Below, piece by piece: positions 44,600 through 57,100 of a DNA stretch of 64,000 bases. The DNA comes from Cephalotus follicularis (Eukaryota > Streptophyta > Magnoliopsida > Oxalidales > Cephalotaceae): assembly GCA_001972305.1 (NCBI GenBank), contig BDDD01000421.1:1-64000 (forward strand). The letters are read 5' to 3'. Position numbers and translations under genes: made by a program. Position 1 is the first letter of the stretch, and each line of letters opens with the position of its first letter. The notes beneath the pieces are model-generated. The model saw nothing but the letters and a program-made list of their open reading frames with translations, was not told the DNA's origin and ran no database searches.

Positions 44600-46892
44600 C
44601 TATCGGTGTGATACACAATATCTCTAGAGGGGTCGCATCAGGTGGCGACCGTAATCGGGCTCAAAAAGCCTATGCCAGACAAACTTTTTCTGTGCAACAA
44701 CAACATGCGCATGGAAAAAGGTTAAGAATTGGTGGAGAAGATGAGGTAATATCCTTCTCAGAGGCAGACTTGGAGGGAGTATGTCTCACTCATGATGATC
44801 CAGTGGCAGTCACTCTTCAGGTGGAGTTATTCACCATGAAGAGAATTCTCCTCGATAGTGGGAGCTCAACTGACATCCTCTTCAAGCCGGCCTTTGAACA
44901 GTTGAGAATTCCAGAGGATTAGCTCAAACTGGTGAAGACTCCTCTGGTAGGCTTTGTGGGAGAGATGGTGCATTCTTTGGGATCTATTGACTTGTCAGTT
45001 ATTATAGGCACAACCCCATACCAGACCCAAGGTGCAGATGATCTTCCTGGTGGTTGATACACCAAGCCCATACAATGCAATAATTGGGCGTCCAAGATTG
45101 AACATGATGGAAGTGATAGTGTCGACTAGTCACTTACTTGTAAAGTTCTCGACCAGGTTTGACTTAGGACAATTCAGAGGAGGCCAACAAGTGGCCAGGC
45201 AGTGCTATCAGACTGCATTAAAAGATAAGGGGAAAGGAAAAGTCCTTCCCATAGAAAATGTAGAGCTCAGGGGATAGGTAGAGCCCCAGCATCCACAACC
45301 GGTAGAGGATGTGGCGCAAGTGCCTTTAGAATAAGGTAATGCAGAGAAGGTCTTCCAGGTCAGTTCTTAGTGGAGAGACGTGAAGAAAAAGGAACTAATA
45401 ATGTTTCTCAAGGAGAACAGAGATATGTTCGTCTGGTCGACAAAGGAGGTCCATTTAATCAACCTAGAGACAATGGTTCACAAACTTAGTGTGGATCTCA
45501 TGCGTCTCCCGATTAGGCAGAAGAAGAGAAGTTTTGCCCCCGAGAGGCAGCAAGCGATAGAAAATGAGGTGAATAAGCTTCTACAAGCGGGGTTTATAAG
45601 GGAAGTGCAGTACTCTGACTGGCTGGCGAACCCGGTACTAGTTAAGAAGGCAAACAACAAGTGGATGATGTGCATAGACTTCACAGACCTCAACAAGACT
45701 TGCCCAAAAGATCACTTTCCTCTCCCAAAAATTAATCAACTAATGGATGCAACCTCTCGCTATAGGATGTTGAGCTTCTTGGATGCTTACTCTGGCTACA
45801 ATCAGATTCCTATGTATGGACCAGATGAGAGCAAGACAGCCTTCATCACAGATAAGGGTATGTATTGTTATAAAGTCATGCCCTTTGGTTTAAAAAATAC
45901 TGGAGCGACCTACCAATGGTTGATCAACAAAATTTTTCAACCTCAAATTGGAAGAAACACGGAGGCTTACATTAACGACATGCTCGTCAAGACACCGGCA
46001 ATGAGTCCGCATATCAAAGACTTGGGGGAAATATTTGGGGTGTTGAGAAAATATAAGACGTGCCTTAATCCTTCCAAGTGCACTTTTAGGATAACCTCCG
46101 GTAAGTTTCTCGGGTTTATGGTCTCCAGCAGAGGAATAGAGGCCAACCTAAAGAAGATCTCGGCTATTCAGAGCATGAAGCCTCCACAGTCTATAATGCA
46201 TGTGCAGAGACTGAACGACAAGATTGCAGCTCTAAGCAGATTTGTCTCTAAGTTGGCAGAAAAGTGTCTTCCCTTCTTCAAAATCTTAAGGGACCCCAAA
46301 GGGTTTCTCTGGTCTGAAGAATGTCAAGCAACCTTCAAAGAATTGAAAGAATATTTGGCTTCCCCTCCAATGATGTCAAAACCAAAAGATAGGGAAGACT
46401 TGTATTTGTACTTAGCAGTGACACAAGACGCAGTGAGTGCAGTGCTAGTCAAAGAAGAAGACAAGGTTCCGAAGCCGGTGTATTACATGAGCAAGGCCTT
46501 GAACGATGCTGATGGGAGATATCCAGAGGTAGAGAAGTTTGCATATACTCTTATAATTACGGCGAGAAAACTTAGGCCGTATTTTCAGGCCCACACCATC
46601 AAAGTATTAACCGATAAATCACTTAGACAAGTGTTAGCAAAGCCAGATACCTGAGGAAGGCTAGTCAAGTGGTCTGTCGATCTAGGCGAATACGACGTGA
46701 GGTATGAAGATAAACCGGCAATAAAGTCTCAGATCTTGGCTGACTTTGTGGGAGACAATACACCTACGGAGTGTATGGAAGAGGACTCCTCTGAAGACGA
46801 GAAGGGCATGTGGAAGCTGTTCGTTGATAGGTCATCCTGCATCTCCGGGAGTGGAGCAAGATTGGTGCTAACTAGTCCAGGTTGGTGGAACC
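44600..46892 (+). pseudogene. G2 protease, reverse transcriptase and RNase H
   Basis: Protease ILLDSGSSTDILF near 44850-44890. Linker with FVWSTKEVHLINLETMVHKL near 45430-45490. Reverse transcriptase around 45500-46110 with WMMCIDFTDLNKTCPKDHFP and FLDAYSGYNQIPM. RNase H around 46310-46650 with YYMSKALNDADGRYPEVEK. The start of a second RNase H, KLFVDRSSCISGSGARLVLT, lies near 46815-46875 and is cut by Sire2. The long frame 45380-46654 is uninterrupted, but the region as a whole is broken. Confidence 0.88.
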
Positions 46893-46897
46893 TGGAG
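46893..46897. repeat. Sire2 target-site duplication, left
   Basis: TGGAG, repeated at 61248-61252. Confidence 0.9.
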
Positions 46898-47957
46898 TGA
46901 AAGAACTCGATGGCAACCTAAAGATATGGGGATGAATTTAGTTCTTAAACAAAAATATCTTTTTGCATAAAAGAGAAACTACAAAGCAAAGATACAAACA
47001 ATAACAAGAGATTAATGATAAGTAAAAACAATAAAGAGATAGAGTTAGAGAGATTGCAAACACGATTTATAGTGGTTCGGCTAACTCTTGCCTACATCTA
47101 CTTTTTCCAAGGATCTCCTTGAGTTTCCACTAGACACCTTCTAGTACACTTTGGTTTTTGGTTCTGGATGCAAATGAAAACACCTTACAAGTTCGGGTTC
47201 ACTCCCCTTTGATAATCCTACTAAGAGTTCACTCCTCTTGATTATCTCACTTAGGGTTCACTCCCCTATGATAATGAAAGATTACAAGGATGTTTTATAA
47301 CCTCTCAAAGCTTGGATATAACTAAGTAAATCTCACAAGAGAGCTCTCTAAATGATAATACACTTGACACAAGCTTTAATGAAATTGAAGTAGTAAATTT
47401 TGCTCTTGATGATCTTCTATTGTTGTACTCTTGTTGTTCTCTATTTTGATCTTGTTCTTGGCCTCCTTTTATAGAATCTTTAGTTTATGGCCGTTGTAAA
47501 AGTAATATAGTCATTGGTGATTGTCTTGGGAAGAGTTGTTGTAAAGACGACATTGAAAATAGAACAGTAAATGTTTCCAACGTGCTAAGCGTCGAAGGTA
47601 TTGCACAAAGCGTCGACGCTTATGTGACCACTGTGCGTTGAATTTGAATTCTTCTTCTTAAACCGTTGAAGCTTAGAGTTGGGTGTTGACAGTTCAGCTT
47701 AAAGCACTGACGCTTTCTTCCAAGCGTCGCCGCTTTGAGTTCCTCGAATGGTTTTATAAGCCTCTGGAATAAACCTCTGATATAAGCTCCTTAAGCGTTG
47801 ATGCCTTGGTCTAAACCGTCGACGCTTACTTTGTAACCGTCGCCGCTTTAAGCAGTTTATGCACTTTCTGGTTTTGATTAATTTTCTTTCACACAAAGTA
47901 GCGATGTTAGGTGTTTTGTAATCATCAAAACTAGGATTGTTAGTCAAAAACCCAACA
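46898..47957 (-). repeat. Sire2 3' LTR
   Basis: 1060 bp; the coding strand starts TGTTGGGTTTTTGAC and ends GAGTTCTTTCA. It contains GTCGAC-type motifs near 47587-47860, such as AAAGCGTCGACGCTT. Confidence 0.88.
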
Positions 47958-48453
47958 ATCTCCCCTTTTTTTATGATGACAAAACATTTTCAATAAAAGC
48001 TAAACCAATTGAAGAAATTTAATAAATACCAATTTGTAAAAAAAAAAAAACTTTCTTGCTCTATATGCACTTATTTTGTAACAACAAAATGAGTTAAGGC
48101 TTTTTAACATATTAAAATAAAGCTCCCCCTTAACTTAACATCTATTTTTCTCCATAAAACTAAATTTCAATTTCAAAAACAAAATGAAACTTTAAAAGAT
48201 TCCCCCTTTAACATACAATCTTCATATTGTTAACTCCCCCTTAACAAAAATTTTCTCCCCCTTTTTGTTAGTATAAAGGAAAGGACGAAGTTTTTAAAGA
48301 ACAAAAATGCAAGTAATACCAATTTTCAATTGTAAACGAATACATATTAAAATAACAAGTATAGAGAGTTCTTACAACACATGTATTTGGATTTTATCTT
48401 TAAGTGTACCTGCAAAACAAAATTCAAGCCTTTGGTACCCAAGAAATTTTGGG
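47958..48453 (-). other. Sire2 post-gag region with repeated polypurine tracts
   Basis: The purine tract AAAAAAGGGGAGATT (minus strand) abuts the 3' LTR. Four further AGGGGGA-type tracts occur near 48123, 48201, 48234 and 48255. Multiple purine tracts upstream of the 3' LTR are a described Sirevirus hallmark. No pol coding sequence is present. Confidence 0.7.
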
Positions 48454-50058
48454 TCAGTTTGGGTTAGTTACAAAAGTTCCTTTGGGAACCCAAATTCTTT
48501 TAGATTTAACAAGTCCTAAATTCCTTTTATGAAAACAAGAAGTGAAAATATGTCTTTGTCTACCACAATAATTACAAGTAATTTTGGACTCATTTTTCTT
48601 CACAAAGAAATTTTTAAAGTGTTTCACATTTTTCATTTCATCATAGCCTAGACCGACTTTGTCAAAAACACAGCTTTTAATTCCAAGAAGATTATCCAAT
48701 TTTTCACTACTATTTGAAAATTTAGAAAAGGTTTTCCTTAAAACATCAAGTTCTAGTTTCAAACTTTCATTTTCTTCCTTAAAATCATTTGACAATTTTA
48801 AAGAGACATTCAAAATTTCTATTTCATTTTTATAATTGTCATTTTCATTCTTTAGAGTCTCAATTTCTTTTGATAAAGAGGAAGCATTTTTCTTGAGAGT
48901 CTTATTACACAAGCTAACTTTTTCAAATTCATAAAATAATTTTTCATATGCAATTTGTAACTCATCAAAATAAAAATGTACCTCATCTTCTTCCTCTTCA
49001 TTTTCAATAGCCATGAAAGCAATGTTTGCTTCTTCTTCATTTCTTTCTTCATCAGAGCTAGAGTAGTCACTATCACTCCAAGTAGCTATCATTGCTTTCT
49101 TCTTCTTTGATTGCTCTTTGTCTTTCTTGAATTGTTCCTTCTTTTTAAGATTTGGACAATCTCTCTTGTAATGTCTCGGCTTTTTGCACTCATAGCAAAT
49201 TACTTCTTCTTTCTTGCTTGATTCTTCTTCAAGAGGAAACTTCTTGAAAGCTCTCTTACCTTGTTGGCTTTTGAGGAGTTTCTTGAATTGTTTTATGATA
49301 AGATCCATGTCTCCATCTTCATCACTCTCTTCTTTATTTCTTTCTTTTGAAGCTCTCAAAGCAATTGTTTTCCTCACCTTAGCCTGTTCACTTTTATGGT
49401 TCATCATTGTGGTTTTATGAGTCATTAAGGACCCAAGAAGTTGTTCGAGTGGAAGAGTCGTGAGATCCTTTACTTTCTCAATTGCGGCCACCTTTGGTGT
49501 CCAGCTCTTCGGCAAACACCTTAAAATCTTCCTGACAAGTTCTTGGTTAGGATAAGATTTTCCAAGATTCTTAAGAGAGTTTATAATAGTAGTAAAGCGA
49601 GTAAACATTTCACTAATATTTTTATTTTCATGCATCATAAATAATTCATATTCATCAACAAGCATGCTAATCTTTGATTCATTTACTTGGTTTGTACCTT
49701 TATATGTAATTTCTAACAAGTCCCACATTTCTTTAGCGGAATCACATGAAGAAATACGATTAAATTCATTTGGACCCAAGGCACAAAATAAAGCATGTTT
49801 AGCCTTTGAATTTAATTGAATCATTCTAAAATAATTATCATTAAATTCATTTTCAGGTTTTATAGAAACTACTCCTTCTACCGTTTTTGTGGGAAACTTA
49901 GGACCATTAACAATAATATTCCATAATTGATAGTCTAAAGATTGTAAAAAAATAGTCATTCTAGTTTTCCAAAAACTATAATTGTTTCCATCAAAATAGG
50001 GAGGTCTAGATATGGAAGATCCTTCAAGAGCCATGTTTAGATTCATTGAGGTTGTCAT
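48454..50058 (-). CDS. Sire2 gag polyprotein (UBN2 family), looks whole
   Basis: A continuous 534-codon frame opening MTTSMNLNMALEGSSISRPP. Residues 15-60 hold the gag start FDGNNYSFWKTRMTIFLQSL. The UBN2 core at about 100-215 includes EMWDLLEITYKGTNQVNESK and LRCLPKSWTPKVAAIEKVKD. A zinc knuckle CYECKKPRHYKRDC lies near residues 295-308, followed by a lysine-rich tract, an acidic stretch, a long Glu/Lys/Leu coiled coil (about 375-450), and a second knuckle CNYCGRQRHIFTSC near 500-513. It ends at WVPKGTFVTNPN, where Sirevirus gag normally runs on to protease. Its preservation contrasts with every other element frame here. Confidence 0.88.
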   Translation of the reverse strand: MTTSMNLNMALEGSSISRPPYFDGNNYSFWKTRMTIFLQSLDYQLWNIIVNGPKFPTKTVEGVVSIKPENEFNDNYFRMIQLNSKAKHALFCALGPNEFNRISSCDSAKEMWDLLEITYKGTNQVNESKISMLVDEYELFMMHENKNISEMFTRFTTIINSLKNLGKSYPNQELVRKILRCLPKSWTPKVAAIEKVKDLTTLPLEQLLGSLMTHKTTMMNHKSEQAKVRKTIALRASKERNKEESDEDGDMDLIIKQFKKLLKSQQGKRAFKKFPLEEESSKKEEVICYECKKPRHYKRDCPNLKKKEQFKKDKEQSKKKKAMIATWSDSDYSSSDEERNEEEANIAFMAIENEEEEDEVHFYFDELQIAYEKLFYEFEKVSLCNKTLKKNASSLSKEIETLKNENDNYKNEIEILNVSLKLSNDFKEENESLKLELDVLRKTFSKFSNSSEKLDNLLGIKSCVFDKVGLGYDEMKNVKHFKNFFVKKNESKITCNYCGRQRHIFTSCFHKRNLGLVKSKRIWVPKGTFVTNPN

Positions 50059-50099
50059 GGATCTTTATATCTCTAGCAATTAAGAATTATGAGATAACC

Positions 50100-50111
50100 G
50101 CTCTGATACCA
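50100..50111 (-). other. Sire2 primer-binding site
   Basis: The minus strand reads TTGGTATCAGAG followed by CGG, the initiator-methionine tRNA site, beside the 5' LTR. Confidence 0.85.
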
Positions 50112-50445
50112 ATTGAAAGAACTAGATGGCAACCTAAAGATATGGGGATGAATTTAGTTCTTAAACAAAAATATTTTTTTGCACAAAAGAGAAACTACAA
50201 AGAAAAGATGCAAGCAATAGCAAGAGATTAATGATAAGTAAAAACAATAAAGAGATAGAGTTAGAGAGATTGTAAACACGATTTATAGTGGTTCGGCTAA
50301 CTCTTGCCTACGTCCATTTTTCCCAAGGATCTCCTTGAGTTTCCACTAAACACCTTCTAGTACACTTTGATTTTTGGTTCTGGGTGCAAATCAAAACACC
50401 TTACAAGTTCGGGTTCACTCTCCTTTGATAATCCTACTAAGATTT

Positions 50446-50450
50446 CACTC
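50446..50450. repeat. N2 target-site duplication, left
   Basis: CACTC, repeated at 60520-60524. Confidence 0.88.
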
Positions 50451-52732
50451 TGTTAGATTAAGGGTGTCCCTACATGCCACGTTGTGTGGTGCTTGTATTT
50501 ATACACTCTTGATTTATACAGTTCTGTATTCCATTTATGTTCTATGTGAAAATTTATTTATATTGGCATGATTATATGGCTCATTCCAACCTTCCAAAAG
50601 GAACAGAATAATTAATTTTAATTAACTGTATGTCATATATAGCCCTGTCACATCAAATGGTTGGATCTCTTGCCAAGGAGACCATGAGAATCAGATCCTT
50701 ATTCCCTGTCACTAAACTGTTTCAAGTCACAGGTTCACTTTTTTTGTGCCATTGTTGAACCGTGGTAAAGACTTGCCACATTATGCTTGCTTCCAGGGAG
50801 GGAGGATGCTCATGGACCATTTGGTATTATCCTAAAGCTAATGTGGGGTACGTGCACGGAAGCATGATGCTGAACTGACCCACCAATAGGATACTTATTT
50901 GGATAGTCAATACCCATGTCAATAGGGATTCCTATGGTCTCGATAGTGTATAGTCTACTGTGACTAGTAGGTCCACGCCTACGTTGTCTCCTTCGACCTG
51001 AGTGGCTAGCATGCATTGTGTGGTGACTACTTGACTTTGATTTTCGCCTTCCCCAGCACTAGCCACGTGCTAACAAAAGGGTTGTCTTTGGGTCTTGTGA
51101 AAACTACATTGAGATGTATGAGCGAGTGAGCAACAAGGAATCGTCACACCCGGGCTGAGGGTGACCCACTCTATTTATCTATGTACGTTGCAGACTTAAA
51201 ATTCTGTACAGGTTATAGACGGACCGGAGACAGGGTAGTTTCCATGGAAGGTCTGTCATAGTCTCAGTACGATCATAGATATTTAGAATCACGGCTAAAT
51301 CTAGGGGTGACATTCATCCAAACCCTAGACCGTTGATCGGAGCTTAGTATGACGAGGGAAACACTACACATATATCGATGACTGGATAAAGCGACTGGCT
51401 ATTCGGTCCCTGATTGATAGACGTGATAATACACATACCCGGGATGTGACTGGAGATCACACCGGGGCTATTTTAATAATCGGTGACTATTAGAATAGTC
51501 GTACCATACAAACGGGATGATCTAAGAATTTATCATCATACTGGAGATCGACAGGCTTTCGGGTCCTGCCTGACTTTGAACTCGTTGACGTGTAGAAAAA
51601 CATGTCATTTAGTAAAAAGTTGACATCAAAGAGATGTTACTTTGCTAGTGAATATTTTATTTGCTGGATTCGGGTCCATGCAGTACCACGATAAAATATT
51701 CTAAGCGAATGGTTGATATGAATTTACATTAAGTGCTTTGAGAACTTATTGTATAAAGAGAGAGCATTGGACTAACTTTGGGCTAGGGATTTAATCCCAT
51801 GTCTTGGCCGAATTTTGGGCCAAAGAGTGGACAATTTTGGTTTGTAATTTGGGCTCAATATTGTTTAATATTGGGAGACCCAAATGATACCCAAAAGTAG
51901 CACACACATGTTGACTTTGTCAACTTCATTTCTTCACCTTGCATCTCACGGCAATAACACATTGGGAGAGCATGTGTGGCGGCCAAGTATGTAGATAAAT
52001 GAAGAAACATGTGAGAATTTATGTGGTTAAAAATTTGATGAGTCATGGTTGCATTAAATGCAATGATTCACAAAAGGACAAAACCAATAAGTAAGGTTTA
52101 ACTTACTTATCAAGTTTTGATTCTTATTTAATCACACTCACGACAATATTGCCTCTTCTCTTGCAATCTCTCCCTCTCACATATTGTTCTCTCTCCCATT
52201 TCTCTCTTGTGTGACTGTGGTTCTCATTTCCAAAAGAGATCTCATGCCATTTGTCTCCAAACTAAGAGAATAACAAATCAACCAAACCTTTTTACACATC
52301 CTTAGTCAATTTAGGTAGAGATTACTTTGTATATTACATTGGATCTTTATCTATATTGATTTAGTCTAAGTTAAACACAAAACCTCTCCATCTTCTCCTC
52401 CTTGCTGTGGTAAAAGGAAGGTCTTGGAGCTATTGGTTTTGGATTAAAGAGTAGATGGAGCTTGACTTGAAGGAAGGAGTTCTTCACGTTGGTAATATTT
52501 TCTTCTCCTTCTTTTGTCTTTGAGATTTCGAATTTCTCTATACTTGGTGATAGTTTTGGTTGTATGTTTAATTAGTGATATTGGAAATTATTTGGGACTC
52601 TTTGATAATAGGTTTTACGGTTTTTCCATTGCTTTAGAATTAACTATTCGGTTGGAATTAAAGTAAATCACCCTAATGCCGAAAATTCAAATTGAGTGCT
52701 TCCGCTGCCCTATGAGCCATAGGTTCCCAAAA
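50451..52732 (+). repeat. N2 5' LTR
   Basis: TGTTAGATTAAGG to GGTTCCCAAAA. The end is defined by the point where the two LTR copies stop matching. Unlike N1 and N3 it lacks the GTCGAC array. Confidence 0.9.
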
Positions 52733-52734
52733 AG

Positions 52735-52746
52735 TAGTATCTGAGC
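52735..52746 (+). other. N2 primer-binding site
   Basis: TAGTATCTGAGC, a near match to the initiator-methionine tRNA site, two bases after the LTR. Confidence 0.75.
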
Positions 52747-53749
52747 GACCTAATTAGCATCAGTCAAACCTTAATTTGATGTCTAATGGCTTTGGGGTTG
52801 GTTTCCCTTCATTGGCCGATTTTATTGTAATCCTAGATTTAGTGGGAGTTGCAATTTTTTTAGTTTTTGGTGAAATCAATGAGCCATTGAACATTAAATT
52901 TTTACGTGTTAATTCAATTATATATATGGCTATGTTTTTGAATTTCTTATGCATGCTGATAGGCTTGGGACCATACCTAGTTTTATGGTTTCTTTTGTGG
53001 ATGATTTAAATTCTTTATTACATTTAATGGAATTCATTCGGTCTGTAAAAGGTTGCCTGTGCGCGTCATTTATTTTCTTGTCCTTTATTTTATAGGGAAT
53101 AGAATTCTCTTCTCCCTCAATCGTATTTCTTTTCTTTTAATTGTACAAAGGATGTAAATGGAAGAAAGGAGACCAATTAAGCTTAAAGAGGGGATCAAGA
53201 AGAATGCAAGATCAATTGAAGACCATGTATGCGTGGTAGCTAAATGTAATAGAGTTAATTAAATTAGTACACCTAGGAGACCAAGTGGTCGCGTTGGCTC
53301 ACGTGATCACTTATAGATTTATGTCCCAAGTCAAGCCACTTTTAGGATGCATGAGATGGATGATTTCTTTTTACAAACAATCCAAACACGTCCAAGCATG
53401 TTCAACCGTTCCAAAGGGATTGGAAGATAATTAAATTATCTAATAATGGCATTGGTAATTTAATAAAATTGATGAGACCAAATTCCTCCAAATCATATAA
53501 ATAATAAATCCATAAGCGGTGGGGCATATGGCTACCCTGTCGTTGGCCTTCCATAATCATCGTTGAATGGTGTGGATATATTGGGGATGACACCCGCTAC
53601 AGCTGAGGTCCCCCGTATGACCATTTCGATTCAATTTCAGTGTGAGGTACACTGGAAGGAAATAATCATGTTTTGACATTTTGATAGGCTATAGCGTGTG
53701 GGTGCCAAAACGGATTCATTTCTTTGAGGATTTTTGGGTTTAACTTATT

Positions 53750-54040
53750 CCAGAATCTTATGGTTATCATCTTGCTACAACAGAGACCATAAGGGCCAGA
53801 AGGCCAAATATTGCATCGGATCTTACATTTCGAGGGAAGAGCCCGAGAATGTAAATTGGTACTCGTACCTACCTATTTAGATATTATAGTTTGTGCAGCT
53901 ACAGCTCGGACTATGATACTCTGGATAGATTTCAATCCCCACTAGGAAGCGATAGGCTTCCCGAATTCCACATGAGGGTGTGGGATACGATTAGAATAGT
54001 GGGAGGAGTCGTAATTACAAAAGACCAAGGATTATGGTAA
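53750..54040 (+). other. N2 leader hairpin cassette
   Basis: H1 CTTATGGT/ACCATAAG (53757-53764 with 53786-53793, 21-nt loop). H2 TTACATT/AATGTAA (53823-53829 with 53848-53854). H3 ATTATAGT/ACTATGAT (53883-53890 with 53910-53917). H4 GGAAGC/GCTTCC (53945-53950 with 53956-53961). H5 GTCGTAAT/ATTATGGT (54008-54015 with 54031-54038, G-U pairs). The same order is present in N1 and N3. The 20-nt conserved block is at 53987-54006. Confidence 0.6.
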
Positions 54041-54128
54041 TAACATTAAATGAAATAATCTACTAAATTTTCTCTCTCTTATGTTTCCTCTTTTATAGGT
54101 TGCTAGATATATACAATCTCTGCTTAAA

Positions 54129-57100
54129 ATGTCAATTGGCACATCACTTTCACGCATATTGGAAACTAATAAGCTTACGGGTCCAAACTTTATGGATTGG
54201 CAGTGCAATCTGCGCTTAGCACTCACGAGCATGAAGCTTGCTCATGTCATGACTGAGAGCCCCCCTATATTGGGAGCCACTTTGACAGAAGAGCAAAAGG
54301 CCAAGAGGGCCAAATGGATAGACAAGGACGAGCAAGCTCGTTTCCTAGCGATTTTGGGTATAGTCCCGAAATTTCAAAGACAGCACGAGAAACTTGAAAC
54401 CCTTGGAGACATACTTCTCCATCTTCAAGAATTGTATGGATCTTGGTCTAGAATCGAAAGGTTTAACTTGTCCCGTCAGCTCTTTTCTCTGAAGATGACC
54501 AAGGGAGCTTCAGTCCACGCACATAGAATGAAGATGATAGATCTCATTGAGAAGCTGCATCAGTTAGATCTCACCATGGACAATGATTTTTACATTAACC
54601 TGGTAGTTTTCTCTCTTCCACGGTCACACTCCCAATTCATCACAAACTTCCACATGAACAAGGTGGACACGGATCTACCTGGGCTTGTGGAAATGCTTCG
54701 TACTGCCGAAGCAGACATGGACCATGGAAAGTCCAAGTCTAATGTGATGCTCTACGTTCAACTTCTTCCCGGACATCTCCTAATAAGAGAAGATCGAGAG
54801 GATCAAAGTCCAAGGGCAAGGCACCCATGATTCCTAAAGGGGAGAAGAAGAAGAAGAAGAAGAAGAAGAAGAAGAAGAAGAAGAAGAAGAAGAAGAAGAA
54901 AGGAAAACAACCTACTAGGTCGGCGGTGCCAATGGTTGGGGGAGCCATCCTAGACACGATCCAAAAGCTTCAGGATGAAGACTGTTGCTTCTATTGTGGG
55001 AAGCAAGGTCATTGGAGATCTCAGTGCCGAGAGTTCCAAAAGTCCAAATTAGAAGGTGCCTCAAGGTCAGGTACTTTTATGATTGAGCTTTTTCTAGCTG
55101 AAAATGTTAGTTCAACTCGGGTTTTAGATTCGGGTTATGGAACTAATATTTGTAACTCTTTGAAGGGGCTAAGAGGAGCTAGAAAGCTTGATGCTAGGGA
55201 AGCAATGGACTTACGCCATGGTGATGGGTCAAGGATTCACACCACTTTTGTAGGCATTTTTGAGTTGTTTTTGTTGAATGGGAATGTATTAAAACTTGAT
55301 CCTCGTTATTATGTCGGGAACCTTGTAAGGAACCTTGTATCTATTTCCTATTTGTATAAGATGGGTATGGAGCTCAATTTTACTGCATTTACTTGTAGTC
55401 TTATGCATAACAAAGTTCTTATATGTGAGGGACTCATAGACAATGGGATTTATGTTTTAAATACAAATCAACAAATGGCTTTAACAATTCAAACTGGAAC
55501 TAGCACTAAAAGACAAAGAGAGATAAGCGATATAAATCCTTCATATATATGGCATTATAGATTAGGTCATCCTAGCGATGCTGGATTAACATGATTGGTT
55601 AATGATGGTCTTCTTGACATCCAAGACGTGGAGTCCTTTCCTACATGTGAGCCATGTCTTATTGAAAAGATTACCAAATCTCCCTTCTCCGGGGTAGGAG
55701 AAAGGGCAGTGGACATACTGAAGCTTGTCCACACCAACGTCTGCGGACCTATGTTGGTCAATGCTTATGGAGGTTATCCCTACTTCATTACCTTCACCGA
55801 TGACTTGTCACGGTTTGGGTACGTGTTTATGATGAAACACAAGTCTGAGGCATTTGAGAGGTTTAAAGAATTCAGACTAGAAGTAGAAAAGCAAATGGGT
55901 AAACCCATTAAGATCCTCCGGTCGGATCGAGGTGGCAAATACCTATCTGCTGAATTTCTGGGTTATCTTAGGGATGACGGAATTCGCTCTCAATGGACAC
56001 CTCCCGAAACACCACATCATAATGGTGTCTCTGAGCGAAGGAATAGGACCTTGATGAATATGGTCCGATCCATGATGTCTTTTACAGATCTGCCTATATC
56101 ATTCAGGGGTTATGCGTTGCAAGCGGCAGCGCACATCCTAACCCGGATTCCTTCTAAATCCGTCCTCTCCACTCTTTACGAGGCATTTAAAGGGAGGAAA
56201 GCCAGCCTAAACCATATGAGGGTTTGGGGTTGTCTAGCTTATGTTAAGAGGCAAAATGCTTCTAAGCTGGAGGCACGAGCTGATCATTGCCGGTTTGTGG
56301 GGTATCCTAAAGAGAGCATGGGATACTACTTTTACCATCCCAGCGAACAAAAAGTTTTTGTTTCGTGAACTGCAAATTTCTTAGAGAGGGAATACCTGCT
56401 TGCAGGGAGCAGTGGGAGTAAGGTGGAACTAAGAGAGTTATCACATGGTGAAAGCCCATAGAATGAAGAGGAATTAGAGATTAAACTATCTAGAGACATA
56501 ATTGGGGAAGGACCCCAACCTGAGAAAGGATCTCAGGAAGGCACTCCTCTGGTGAGGAGATCAGGCCGAGTTTCAACAACGCTTGAGAGATATGGTTTTC
56601 TCATTGAGGGCACTGATGAACTCAACGACATCGATGATGACGAGCCTGTCAGCTACGAGGAAGCAGTGAAGAGTACTGAATCTAGGGCGTGGCTTGAAGC
56701 CATGAAATCCGAGATGGACTCCATGTACGCCAACCAAGTATGGAACTTGGTAGATGCACCTAAGGGTGTTAACCCTATTGGTTGCAAATGGATCTTCAAA
56801 AGGAAGATTGGCATTGATGGTAAGATAGAGACTTATAAAGCGCGATTGGTCGCGAAAGGGTATAGGCAAAGACACAGAGTTGACTATACCGAAACTTTCT
56901 CACCAGTCGCTATGCTTAAGTCCATCTGGATACTGCTTACTATTACCGCTCATTATGATTATGAGATATGGTAGATGGATGTCAAGATGGCCTTCTTCAA
57001 TGGCTATCTTGAAGAGGAGATTTATGTGTCCCAACCTGAGGGGTTTACATCCGATGAGCATCCACAGAGAGTGTGCAAGCTCCGAATGTCTATTTATGGC

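Noticed and set aside
54739-54957. Minus-strand frame with a long phenylalanine run
   Set aside because: It is the reverse of the GAA microsatellite in N2 gag.
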